The position numbers and the translations under genes were made by a program. A stretch of 64,000 bases of DNA, from positions 27,897-91,896 of the forward strand of contig JAIKYU010000059.1 in the NCBI GenBank assembly GCA_024682835.1. Direction: 5' to 3'. Shown here in pieces: positions 15,168-23,311 of this stretch (the stretch's first letter is position 1; every line of letters begins with the position of its first letter). The notes under the pieces are model-generated. The model was not told the origin of the DNA, made no database searches, and saw nothing but the letters and a program-made list of their open reading frames with translations. The DNA is from Lachnospiraceae bacterium. Its GTDB lineage: Bacteria > Bacillota > Clostridia > Lachnospirales > Lachnospiraceae.

Positions 15168-17720
15168 CTATTTCACGAAATCCCTTGACCAGAAGGCATT
15201 CAGTTCGTTTTTGACCGAATCGGTCGTGACGGTTTTGCAGTTTTCCCATTCTCTCGGAAACAATCTGCGATACGCCGGCTGTCGAAATCGCTCATCCAGG
15301 AGCAGGATGACCCCGCGATCCTCCTCCGTTCGAATAAGCCTGCCAAGCGCCTGCAGCACCTTATTCATTCCCGGAAACCGATAGGCATAATCAAAGCCGT
15401 CGATCTCCCGCGCATCAAACCAGGCACGCAGCAGTTCCCTCTCCTCCCCAACCTGGGGCAGCCCCGTTCCGACAACGATCACGCCGATCAGGCGCTCTCC
15501 GCGCAGATCGATCCCCTCGCCGAAGATTCCGCCGAGGACGCAGAGACCAAGCACGCTTTTTTCCTCCGTCACCTCAATGTCCATCCGGATATCTGTTGTC
15601 AGATCCGCATCCGTCCCCGACGTAAACCAGGAAAGAAATTCCTCCCGGCCCTCCTCCGTCATCTGCTCCTGCTGCGTGACAAGCTGTACCTGCTCCGGGT
15701 CATGAAACGCGGAAAGGTAGCATTTTTTCACCTCCTTCAGAAGCTGATAGGAAGGAAAAAAGACGAGATAGTTTCCGCGTTTCGCGTGTACCGTTTCCTG
15801 CAGATACCGCGCGATTTTCCGATATTGCCCGTCTCCCCTTTCCTGATATCTCGTGGTCACGTCCTGCGCAAGAAGCACCTGAAACTGTGCGGGCAGAAAG
15901 GCGGTCTCAGCGTATGCCTCGTAATCCTCCTCCTGTCCTCCCAACAGGGATTTATAGTACTGGATCGGCAGAAGCGTGGCAGAAAACAGAATGGTCGAGA
16001 CCGCCCGTTTCATACAGTAATCCAGTCTTGCTGCAGGATCCACACACATCAGCTTGATCTGTGCACGCCGGTTCCATCCGCGCTCTCCGTAGACAACGTA
16101 ATGATCGTCCACAAGCTCCGCGATGGTGAGAAAACGGAACAGCCGAAAATAGAACGAAACCTCCTCGTCACCGCGCACTTCTGCCTCCTCATCCATCAAC
16201 CCGGAGATCAATTCAGCAAGCCCGATCAGGTTTGACATCAGTGGTTCGGTCTGTTCCAGGACCTGAAGGCGCCCCGGCGGCAGATCATTCAGCAGCAGCT
16301 CCATTGCCCTTAAGGAGTGGTCAAACTTCTCCTGTATCCGTTTTCTCATATCCCCGGCCGTACTGCTGCGAAAGCTTTGAGCGGCTGCTGTCAGCTCGTC
16401 TGCGGTGATCACGGCGCTGTACATCTCTCGGCCGCGATCCAGCAGATTGTGTGCCTCATCCACCAGGAAGATATTGCCGCGTCCCGCGCCCGCTCCCTCC
16501 GCAAAAAACCGCCGCAGGTATACAAAGGGATCAAAGACATAATTGTAATCGCAGATGATTCCATCCGCAAAAAGCGTCAGATCCAGCGTCAACTCGAACG
16601 GACAGACCCCGTGTGCCTCCGCGCCCGCCAGGATGGTCTCGCGATTCAGTTCCTCCCCGCCGGAAAGCAGGTCAAAGAGCGCGTCATTGACGTGTGAATA
16701 GTGTCCGCGGGCTCTGGGACAGGCGTCCGGATTACAGGAAGGTCGGCTTAAAACGCAGCTGCGTTCTTTCGATGTCAGTGTAACCGTTCTAAACCGCAGA
16801 CCGTTTCTCCTGAGAATGGAAAATGCCTGCTCCGGAACTGTTCTTGCCACGGTCTTGGCCGTCATATAGAAAATGCGCTCCGCATGTCCCTCTCCGACTG
16901 CCTTAAGAGCCGGATAAAGCACGGCAAGGGTCTTCCCGGCACCCGTCGGCGCCTCCAGAAAAAGCTTCCGGCCGTTGGCAATCGTTCGGTAAACATATCC
17001 GGTCAGCGCGCGCTGACCCGCCCGGTAGGGAAAAGGAAAGGAGAGCGCCCGGATGGACTGCTCCTTCTCCTTCCGTCCGTAATAGAGCAGATCTGCAAAA
17101 GGCTTGTAACGCTCAATCAGGCCTTCAAAAAAGCTTTTCAGCTCGTCCGCCGTGTAGCGGTATCGAAAATAGCGGATCTCCTCCGTCTGCGCCTGACAAT
17201 AGGTCATCCGCACGCGGACCCGTTCCAGTCCCTCCCGCACCGCATAGAACCAGGCATAGCATTTCGCCTGGGCAAGGTCCGGCGTGCGTGCTTCGCGCAG
17301 CCTTGCGATATCCGATATTGTGCTCTTGATCTCATCAATGACGGGCACATCCTCCCAGCGAATCTGTGCCTCCTGATCGGCAGGAACCGAAGCTTCGCGA
17401 AGAATATCCTCGAAATCAAGCTGCTTTTCCTGCGCTGCCTCCGGATCCGCCTGACCCGTCAGTATCCCGTCTGCCCGTCCCTCCACGCAAATCGCATAGT
17501 CCTCATAGTTCACAACCAGCGACAGCGGTACTTCTGCCTGATAACCGCTTCCCTGTCTGCGCTGAATCATCCGATGAATCCGGGAACCGTTCAGCAGGTT
17601 CTGCTCCGAGCCCCCTCTCCGGCGATCATCCAGATCACCCTCACGGAGGATAAACTCCACGAGGCCGCGAACGGAAATCCGCATTACATCGTTCACTTTT
17701 TTCTGCTCATCTTTTGTCAT
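15168..17720 (-). CDS. Rad3/DinG-type DNA helicase with N-terminal PD-(D/E)XK nuclease
   Basis: This 850-aa protein joins a RecB/Cas4-like nuclease to a superfamily 2 Rad3/XPD helicase. The nuclease (about residues 60-200) shows GRADGI, the catalytic strand VIDEIKST and QAKCYAW. The helicase has Walker A APTGAGKTLAVL, a four-cysteine iron-sulphur insert (CVLSRPSCNPDACPRARGHY), the DEAH box LVDEAHN and motif VI QALGRLIRTEEDRG. A role in 5'-3' unwinding and repair of flaps or crosslinks is likely. I chose the ATG at 17720 (MTKDEQKKVNDVMRIS) over the longer frame, because TATAAT lies 10 nt upstream; the message would then be almost leaderless, and no Shine-Dalgarno is seen. An internal start at MRISVRGLVEF is possible. 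It stands divergent from asnA and near addAB. Confidence 0.88.
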   Translation of the reverse strand: MTKDEQKKVNDVMRISVRGLVEFILREGDLDDRRRGGSEQNLLNGSRIHRMIQRRQGSGYQAEVPLSLVVNYEDYAICVEGRADGILTGQADPEAAQEKQLDFEDILREASVPADQEAQIRWEDVPVIDEIKSTISDIARLREARTPDLAQAKCYAWFYAVREGLERVRVRMTYCQAQTEEIRYFRYRYTADELKSFFEGLIERYKPFADLLYYGRKEKEQSIRALSFPFPYRAGQRALTGYVYRTIANGRKLFLEAPTGAGKTLAVLYPALKAVGEGHAERIFYMTAKTVARTVPEQAFSILRRNGLRFRTVTLTSKERSCVLSRPSCNPDACPRARGHYSHVNDALFDLLSGGEELNRETILAGAEAHGVCPFELTLDLTLFADGIICDYNYVFDPFVYLRRFFAEGAGAGRGNIFLVDEAHNLLDRGREMYSAVITADELTAAAQSFRSSTAGDMRKRIQEKFDHSLRAMELLLNDLPPGRLQVLEQTEPLMSNLIGLAELISGLMDEEAEVRGDEEVSFYFRLFRFLTIAELVDDHYVVYGERGWNRRAQIKLMCVDPAARLDYCMKRAVSTILFSATLLPIQYYKSLLGGQEEDYEAYAETAFLPAQFQVLLAQDVTTRYQERGDGQYRKIARYLQETVHAKRGNYLVFFPSYQLLKEVKKCYLSAFHDPEQVQLVTQQEQMTEEGREEFLSWFTSGTDADLTTDIRMDIEVTEEKSVLGLCVLGGIFGEGIDLRGERLIGVIVVGTGLPQVGEERELLRAWFDAREIDGFDYAYRFPGMNKVLQALGRLIRTEEDRGVILLLDERFRQPAYRRLFPREWENCKTVTTDSVKNELNAFWSRDFVK

Positions 17721-17725
17721 TATGC

Positions 17726-17754
17726 TTGCATTATAGAACAAAAAAGTGTTTAAT
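17726..17754 (+). promoter_or_regulatory. promoter of asnA-thiT
   Basis: TTGCAT (17726-17731) and TTTAAT (17749-17754) are 17 bp apart on the plus strand, 37 bp upstream of the asnA ATG. The -35 region overlaps the -10 box of the divergent helicase gene, so the two promoters should compete. Confidence 0.55.
17730..17735 (-). promoter_or_regulatory. -10 box of the nuclease-helicase gene
   Basis: A consensus TATAAT on the minus strand ends 9 nt before the chosen ATG at 17720, predicting a 5' leader of about 3 nt. No good -35 hexamer is visible. Confidence 0.5.
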
Positions 17755-17790
17755 AGTAGGGTATTTGATTTGCTGAGGGGCAGAAAAGAT

Positions 17791-18798
17791 ATGAAAAATC
17801 TGAGCATACCGGACGGTTATCAATCTGCACTGTCCGTACACGACACACAAATTGCCATCAAAACGGTCAAGGACTTCTTTCAGGATCTGTTCGCAGAGCG
17901 TATGGGACTGCTGCGTGTAACGGCACCTCTTTTCGTCGATCCCGCCAGCGGAATCAACGACGATCTTAACGGCGTCGAGCGGCCCGTGGCATTCACACTC
18001 GCAGACGGCGAAAGAGACGCGCAGATTGTCCAGTCACTCGCCAAATGGAAGCGCTACGCCCTCAAGGCCTACGGATTTTCCGTCGGCGAAGGTCTCTACA
18101 CCGATATGAATGCGATCCGCCGTGATGAAATCACGGACAATATTCATTCCGTCTATGTCGATCAGTGGGACTGGGAGCGCATCATCCGGCGCGAGGACCG
18201 CAACCTGTCCTATTTACAGGAGACCGTCCGCACCATCTACAAGGTTCTCCGCAAGACCGAAAAATACATGGCCATCCATTATGACTACATCGAGGAAATG
18301 CTTCCTCACGACATCTTCTTTATCACCACACAGGAGCTGGAGGATATGTTCCCGGATAACACGCCGAAGGAACGGGAATACTACATTGCCAGAGCGAAGG
18401 GAGCCGTCTGCATCATGCAGATCGGTGATCTCCTGGAATCCGGCGTAAAGCACGACGGCCGTGCGCCGGATTATGACGACTGGTCCTTAAACTGCGATAT
18501 CATTGTCTATTATCCGGTTCTCGACATCGCATTGGAGCTTTCCTCCATGGGCATTCGCGTGGACCGGACCTCCCTCACCGACCAGTTAAAGAAGGCCGGC
18601 TGTGAGGAGAGAGCAGAGCTTCCGTTCCAGCGGGCGATTCTCGATGAAAAACTGCCGTTTACAATCGGCGGCGGCATCGGGCAGTCGCGGCTCTGCCTGT
18701 TTTTCCTGCGCAAGGCACATATCGGCGAGGTACAGAGTTCCCTGTGGCCGCAGGAAATGATAGAAGAATCGGAGCGAAAGGGACTGCATCTGCTGTAA
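17791..18798 (+). CDS. asnA: aspartate--ammonia ligase (asparagine synthetase A)
   Basis: This 335-aa cytosolic enzyme makes asparagine from aspartate, ammonia and ATP; it is related to class II tRNA synthetases. Recognisable stretches are LLRVTAPLFVDPASGINDDLNGVERPVAF near the front, AKWKRYALKAYGF, and the C-terminal ATP-binding motif TIGGGIGQSRLCLFFLRKAHIGEVQSSLWP. The length equals the usual 330-335 aa. I chose the ATG at 17791 (MKNLSIPDGYQ) because GAGGGG lies 10 nt before it; the longer frame from 17746 starts inside the promoter. It is followed by thiT after 20 bp, so they probably form a two-gene unit. No T-box or other leader is visible. Confidence 0.96.
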   Translation: MKNLSIPDGYQSALSVHDTQIAIKTVKDFFQDLFAERMGLLRVTAPLFVDPASGINDDLNGVERPVAFTLADGERDAQIVQSLAKWKRYALKAYGFSVGEGLYTDMNAIRRDEITDNIHSVYVDQWDWERIIRREDRNLSYLQETVRTIYKVLRKTEKYMAIHYDYIEEMLPHDIFFITTQELEDMFPDNTPKEREYYIARAKGAVCIMQIGDLLESGVKHDGRAPDYDDWSLNCDIIVYYPVLDIALELSSMGIRVDRTSLTDQLKKAGCEERAELPFQRAILDEKLPFTIGGGIGQSRLCLFFLRKAHIGEVQSSLWPQEMIEESERKGLHLL

Positions 18799-18818
18799 GT
18801 GCTTTAGGAGGAGTAAGG

Positions 18819-19547
18819 ATGTTTCTCACACAGGAAGAAGGATATTACGCGCTCACGAAGACCGGAATGGTCAGCCTTTATCTTTTGGTCGCTCTGTTTG
18901 TCCTTTTTACGCTGTTCAGCGTCAAACCGGACAAAGAGCATGCCGGGGCAGAGAAAAAATCCCGCATCTCTGTCAGACAGCTGGTTTTTTCTGCTGCCGC
19001 ACTGGCACTCGCCTTTGTTCTCTCTTTTATCCGGCTTTTTTCCTTCCCCTGGGGCGGTTCAGTGACACTGTGCTCCATGCTGTTCGTCACCCTGATCGGC
19101 TACTGGTACGGTCCGCGCGTCGGGCTGACGGCCGCCTTTGCCTACGGACTGCTGGAATTCGTTCAGGACGGCGGATCCTACGTTCTTTCGCCGCTGCAGG
19201 CCGGACTGGATTACCTTTTTGCCTTCACGGCACTTGGGCTCTCCGGTTTCTTCCGCCGGAAAAAGAACGGTCTTCTGATCGGATACCTTGCAGCGATTCT
19301 GGTGCGCGGACTGATGCACACCATCGGCGGATATCTGTACTGGATGGACTACATGCCTGAAAGCTTTCCGCCACATCTGGCCGCCCTTTATCCGGTGATT
19401 TATAATTACGCATATATCCTGGGTGAAGGCTTGATCACCGTCATTCTCATCTCCATCCCCGCCATCCGAAGAGCTCTTAAACAGACCCGGATCCTGGCGG
19501 TACCGGCGGAAGATGTTTCGTCGGTGTCTAAAGAAACGAAATCCTAA
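18819..19547 (+). CDS. thiT: thiamine-specific S component of an ECF transporter
   Basis: This 242-aa integral membrane protein of the ThiT (YuaJ) family binds thiamine on the outside and works with the shared EcfA/A'/T module. It has about six membrane spans. Family stretches are AFVLSFIRLFSFPWGGSVTLCSMLFVTLIGYWYGPRVGL, the YGLLEFVQ string, and the aromatic GYLYWMDYMP loop that forms part of the vitamin site. An extra N-terminal span (VSLYLLVALFVLFTLF) and linker precede the core, making it longer than the approximately 180-190 aa classical ThiT. The ATG at 18819 is preceded by AGGAGGAG. No TPP riboswitch is seen in the 20-bp gap, so control comes from the asnA promoter. Its stop overlaps the convergent addA stop. 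Confidence 0.9.
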   Translation: MFLTQEEGYYALTKTGMVSLYLLVALFVLFTLFSVKPDKEHAGAEKKSRISVRQLVFSAAALALAFVLSFIRLFSFPWGGSVTLCSMLFVTLIGYWYGPRVGLTAAFAYGLLEFVQDGGSYVLSPLQAGLDYLFAFTALGLSGFFRRKKNGLLIGYLAAILVRGLMHTIGGYLYWMDYMPESFPPHLAALYPVIYNYAYILGEGLITVILISIPAIRRALKQTRILAVPAEDVSSVSKETKS

Positions 19548-22500
19548 GGGATCTGCACGGCTCTTCCCACAGCAAAGGACCAGATCCATTTCTCGCGGAC
19601 CTTCCATTCCGTGAGACGCTCCAGCGCTTCGGCATACAGCTGCAGCTGCACCCCGTACCGCGACGCCAGCTCACTGCCGTCTCCCACGGTATGATCCGTT
19701 TTGTAATCCAACAGCACAATCCCATTGTCCTCGACGAAATACGCATCAACAATTCCCTGCAGGAGCACTTTCTCCCCTGCCGGGGCCTCTTTCTGCACCC
19801 GTACCGCGTCAATGCTCATCATGAACTGTTTTTCACGGAACAGGCATTTTTCGCCAAATGCACGGATGAAACGCTGTCCGAGATCCGAGGATAAAAACAC
19901 CAGCACGTCGTCCGGGCGAACAGCTTCAGCCGCTTCCAGTGAAAATCCCTCATCTTTACGTTTTTTCATCCACTCATGTACTTTATTGCGATTTTCATTA
20001 ATTAAATCCTGATTTGTTATCTGCTGATCATAGAGTATTTCCGCGTCCAGAAGCTCCATTACTTTATGATAGAGGATTCCGCGCTCAGCTCCGGTTGCCT
20101 TTTCTCCCTGTCTAAGGAGCCGGTGCTCATTTTTGTCCATTTTGATTGACTGCTCCGGTTCTTTCAGGAGGTGACTGAGCCCCGGAGTTTCCTCCTCCTC
20201 AGCCAGACTGTGTTCCTTCATCTCGGTGACGGTGGTCTTCACATACAGGTTTTCCAATTCCTTGTGTGCATACTGAAATCGGACTTTTTCCAGGATGGAC
20301 GCCTTTAGATAACAATTGATATTTATCCCGTTGACTGCATCAGTCAGTGCCCTGTTTCGCTCTTTCTCCGTCTTTTTTTCCACTTCCACCGACTGTTTCC
20401 ACCCGGATTCCGTAACCATTTTGATCCGGATCGGAAGCGGACGCGCCTTAAGCACTGCCTCCAGAACAGAAAGATAGCCGGACGCGTGTGCCCGTTTCAA
20501 ATAGGATAACCCCGCGCTCCCAGTCAGCCGCTGCTGCGCTTCCATCATTGCCCGGATATTCTCCTCCTTTGCCCGCGCTGTCAGGATCAGCTTTTCCTTC
20601 GCGCGCGTCATCGCGACATACAGCACCCGATACTCCTCACCCAGGCTCTCCTCATGCATCCGGTCCGCAATGGCCAGCCTCCTGAGCGTGGTATACCTCA
20701 CCCGCTCCACAGGGTCAACCGCATAGCTGCCCAGTCCGATCCTGTCATCCTTGAGCACGGCCGATCTCTCATCCCGACGGTTAAAAGCGCGGGAGAGTCC
20801 GGCGACAAAAACAATCGGAAACTCCAGTCCCTTGCTCTTGTGTATGCTCATGATCCGGACCAGATCCGCGTTTTCCGAAAGGACACTGGCCTCCCCATAA
20901 TCCACCTCCACGCGTCGGTATTGCTCGAGCCGCGCGGCGAAGGCCCCCAATCCTCTGCCTCCCGTTTTTTCAAATTCCGCTGCCCGAAGCATCAGCTGCT
21001 GCACATTGGCCCGTCGCCTGGCGCCGGCCGGCATGGCTGAAACCAGTTCCAGATATCCTGTCTCATCCAGAATCATCTCCAGCAGTTCCCGGACAGCAAG
21101 CCGCCCGGATGCTTCGCGCCATGCCGCCAGACGTTCCAGAAAATCAGCACATTTCCCGGATAACGATAAGGGGCAGATATCGACTGTTATTTTATTCTTG
21201 TCCGGAGAAGCGCATCGAACGAGCGCATCATACATTCCGTCCGCGCGATTCGGATCGGCGGCGCGGATGCGTGCCAGCTCCGAATCGCTGAATCCGCCGA
21301 TGACGGATCGCAGCACCCCGGCAAGCGGAATATCTCTGAGCGGATTCTCCATAATAGACAGCAGATCCGTCAGAACACGGATTTCCCGCGCCTTGAAATA
21401 GCCCGCCCTTGATTCCGTATGAACAGGTATGCCGTATTCTGTCAGTACCTCCCGGTACACATCATCCACTCCGGCTGTCGCGCGAAGCAGAATGACGATA
21501 TCTCCGAACCGCGGGCGTCGAAGTCCTTCCTTTTTGTCGCTCACCAGTCCATCCTTCATCAGTCCCCTGATCCGGCTGGCAATCATGCGCGCTTCCGCCT
21601 CCTCTCCGGAGACATGGGAATCGTCGGGATCCGGCTCCTCCTCCATGTCGGATTCGGACTCAGCCTCCGACTTCGCATACAGCAGTAACTCCGGCTCAAA
21701 AGGATCCGTTTCTTCGTCCGGAGGCGGATAATCCGCTCCTGCGCGAAGCATGGCATCGTCATCGTACTCCACACCTCCGACATCCCGCTTCAAGACCTCG
21801 GAAAACACATCATTTGCCAGATCCAGAACCTCGCGGCGGCTTCGGAAATTCTGATGAAGATCCACACGTCGCTCCTCACCCGGACCGCGGCCGCACCGTT
21901 CAAGCTTGCCGGTAAAAATCTCGGGACGCGCAAGACGAAATCGATAGATGCTCTGCTTGACATCGCCGACCATAAACCGGTTTCTTTCTCCGGCGTCCCT
22001 GCGTGAAACGGCATCGAGGATCAGCTCCTGCACATAATTGCTGTCCTGATACTCATCAATCATAATTTCATGAAAATAAGCGGCGTATTCTTTTGCAACC
22101 GCAGTCGGAACAGGATGAAAAATCCCGGCCATCTCCTCCGGTTCCTCCACCAGAACCCGGAGAGCCAAATGCTCCATATCAGAAAAATCGATCACATTCT
22201 TCTCGCGTTTCCTGTTCTCCAGACGTTCCCCGTACAGCAGCGCCAGTCTCACCAGTTCATTGCTCGCCCGCTCCGCCATCTGTTCCCGGAGAAACAGGAT
22301 TTGGGGCGGCGCAAAAAAATAACGATCGATATCTTTTTGTATCAGATCTTTGATTTCGTTTCGTATGTCTTTCGCTGTCTCTCTTTTTTCCGTCTCAACC
22401 GCCTCGTCCCGTTTGGAGGAGAGCCTGCCGAACAACCCGCCGACCGGTGTCACTGCGTCATATAATTCAGAAAAATCAGCAGCCTTTGCCGCGGCGGAAA

Positions 22501-23311
22501 GTTTTTCGATTTCACTTGTTATTGTATCCTCATACATCCAGGGCCCGCCGGGCGACTGAATGATTCGCAGCACCCCGCGCAACGTATCTGCCGCGCAGGC
22601 AAACTCTTTTTTCAGGCGTTTTGTGAGTTCCGTCAACCAGGGCTGCCCGGTATCATGTCCGGAAGGGATTTTGTCCGAAGTTCCTGACAGCTGCGTCTTC
22701 AGCCAGAGCTTCGGCCAGGGCATACTCTCCGCAAAGCGGTGCAGCGCCGTAATCTCTTCCTCGATCCCGCGATCCGTCGCCCCTTGTGCATAGACCTCCG
22801 TGCAATACAGAAAATCCGAATCCTCCCGGCCGGAGGCTTTTTCATATTCCTCCTCAAGAAGTTCCTCCAGGACCTCCGTCTGAAGGAGTTTCAGCTCTCC
22901 TTCATCACAGACGCGAAACGAGGGATCCAGTCCCGCAGCATCAAAATTGTTGCGCAGTACATACTGACAGAATGCGTCAATGGTCATAATCTTTGCATGC
23001 GGAAGCAGCATCTCCTGCCTGCGAAGATGCCTGTCATCCGGAAACCGGGCCGCCCGGACGGACAGCGCTTCGGCAATCTTTTCTCTCATTCCTGCCGCCG
23101 CCGCGCGCGTAAAAGTCACCACCAGAATCCGGTCTATATCAAACGGATGCTCCCCTTCGGAAATCATCCGGACGATGCGTTCCGTCAGAACCGCCGTCTT
23201 TCCGGAACCCGCTGCCGCGGAAACCAGCAGATCACAGCCGCGCGTTTCGATCGCCTCCAGCTGCTCGCCGGTAAAGTGCACCTTCTCCTGCTCCTTATTC
23301 CGCTCACACAT
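19544..23311 (-). CDS. addA: ATP-dependent helicase/nuclease subunit A
   Basis: This is the 1255-aa UvrD-like subunit of AddAB, which resects double-strand breaks to start recombination. The Walker A motif is LVSAAAGSGKTAVLTERIV, the DEYQDSN box is motif II, LVRIMSIHKSKGLEFPIVFVAG and VLYVAMTRAKEKL are motifs V-VI, and the C-terminal nuclease carries GIVDAYFVEDNGIVLLDYKTD. I start it at the ATG at 23311, which has GGAG 8 nt upstream and overlaps the end of addB by 8 nt. It is convergent with thiT, overlapping by 4 nt. It contains four copies of the dyad motif, recognisable as AT-rich islands encoding NKITVDI, KDIDRYFF, ININCYL and TITSEI. Confidence 0.96.
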   Translation of the reverse strand: MCERNKEQEKVHFTGEQLEAIETRGCDLLVSAAAGSGKTAVLTERIVRMISEGEHPFDIDRILVVTFTRAAAAGMREKIAEALSVRAARFPDDRHLRRQEMLLPHAKIMTIDAFCQYVLRNNFDAAGLDPSFRVCDEGELKLLQTEVLEELLEEEYEKASGREDSDFLYCTEVYAQGATDRGIEEEITALHRFAESMPWPKLWLKTQLSGTSDKIPSGHDTGQPWLTELTKRLKKEFACAADTLRGVLRIIQSPGGPWMYEDTITSEIEKLSAAAKAADFSELYDAVTPVGGLFGRLSSKRDEAVETEKRETAKDIRNEIKDLIQKDIDRYFFAPPQILFLREQMAERASNELVRLALLYGERLENRKREKNVIDFSDMEHLALRVLVEEPEEMAGIFHPVPTAVAKEYAAYFHEIMIDEYQDSNYVQELILDAVSRRDAGERNRFMVGDVKQSIYRFRLARPEIFTGKLERCGRGPGEERRVDLHQNFRSRREVLDLANDVFSEVLKRDVGGVEYDDDAMLRAGADYPPPDEETDPFEPELLLYAKSEAESESDMEEEPDPDDSHVSGEEAEARMIASRIRGLMKDGLVSDKKEGLRRPRFGDIVILLRATAGVDDVYREVLTEYGIPVHTESRAGYFKAREIRVLTDLLSIMENPLRDIPLAGVLRSVIGGFSDSELARIRAADPNRADGMYDALVRCASPDKNKITVDICPLSLSGKCADFLERLAAWREASGRLAVRELLEMILDETGYLELVSAMPAGARRRANVQQLMLRAAEFEKTGGRGLGAFAARLEQYRRVEVDYGEASVLSENADLVRIMSIHKSKGLEFPIVFVAGLSRAFNRRDERSAVLKDDRIGLGSYAVDPVERVRYTTLRRLAIADRMHEESLGEEYRVLYVAMTRAKEKLILTARAKEENIRAMMEAQQRLTGSAGLSYLKRAHASGYLSVLEAVLKARPLPIRIKMVTESGWKQSVEVEKKTEKERNRALTDAVNGININCYLKASILEKVRFQYAHKELENLYVKTTVTEMKEHSLAEEEETPGLSHLLKEPEQSIKMDKNEHRLLRQGEKATGAERGILYHKVMELLDAEILYDQQITNQDLINENRNKVHEWMKKRKDEGFSLEAAEAVRPDDVLVFLSSDLGQRFIRAFGEKCLFREKQFMMSIDAVRVQKEAPAGEKVLLQGIVDAYFVEDNGIVLLDYKTDHTVGDGSELASRYGVQLQLYAEALERLTEWKVREKWIWSFAVGRAVQIP
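20308..20323. repeat. dyad motif copy GATAAC-AATT-GATATT in addA
   Basis: This strict copy lies inside addA. On the coding strand it is in the orientation opposite to most other genic copies and encodes N-I-N-C-Y-L. Confidence 0.8.
21176..21191. repeat. dyad motif copy GATATC-GACT-GTTATT in addA
   Basis: This strict copy inside addA is followed by TTATTC. The coding strand reads AAA ATA ACA GTC GAT ATC (K-I-T-V-D-I). Confidence 0.8.
22318..22333. repeat. dyad motif copy AATAAC-GATC-GATATC in addA
   Basis: This strict copy encodes K-D-I-D-R-Y-F in addA. A near copy, GATTTC-ACTT-GTTATT, lies at 22508-22523 (T-I-T-S-E-I). Confidence 0.8.
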
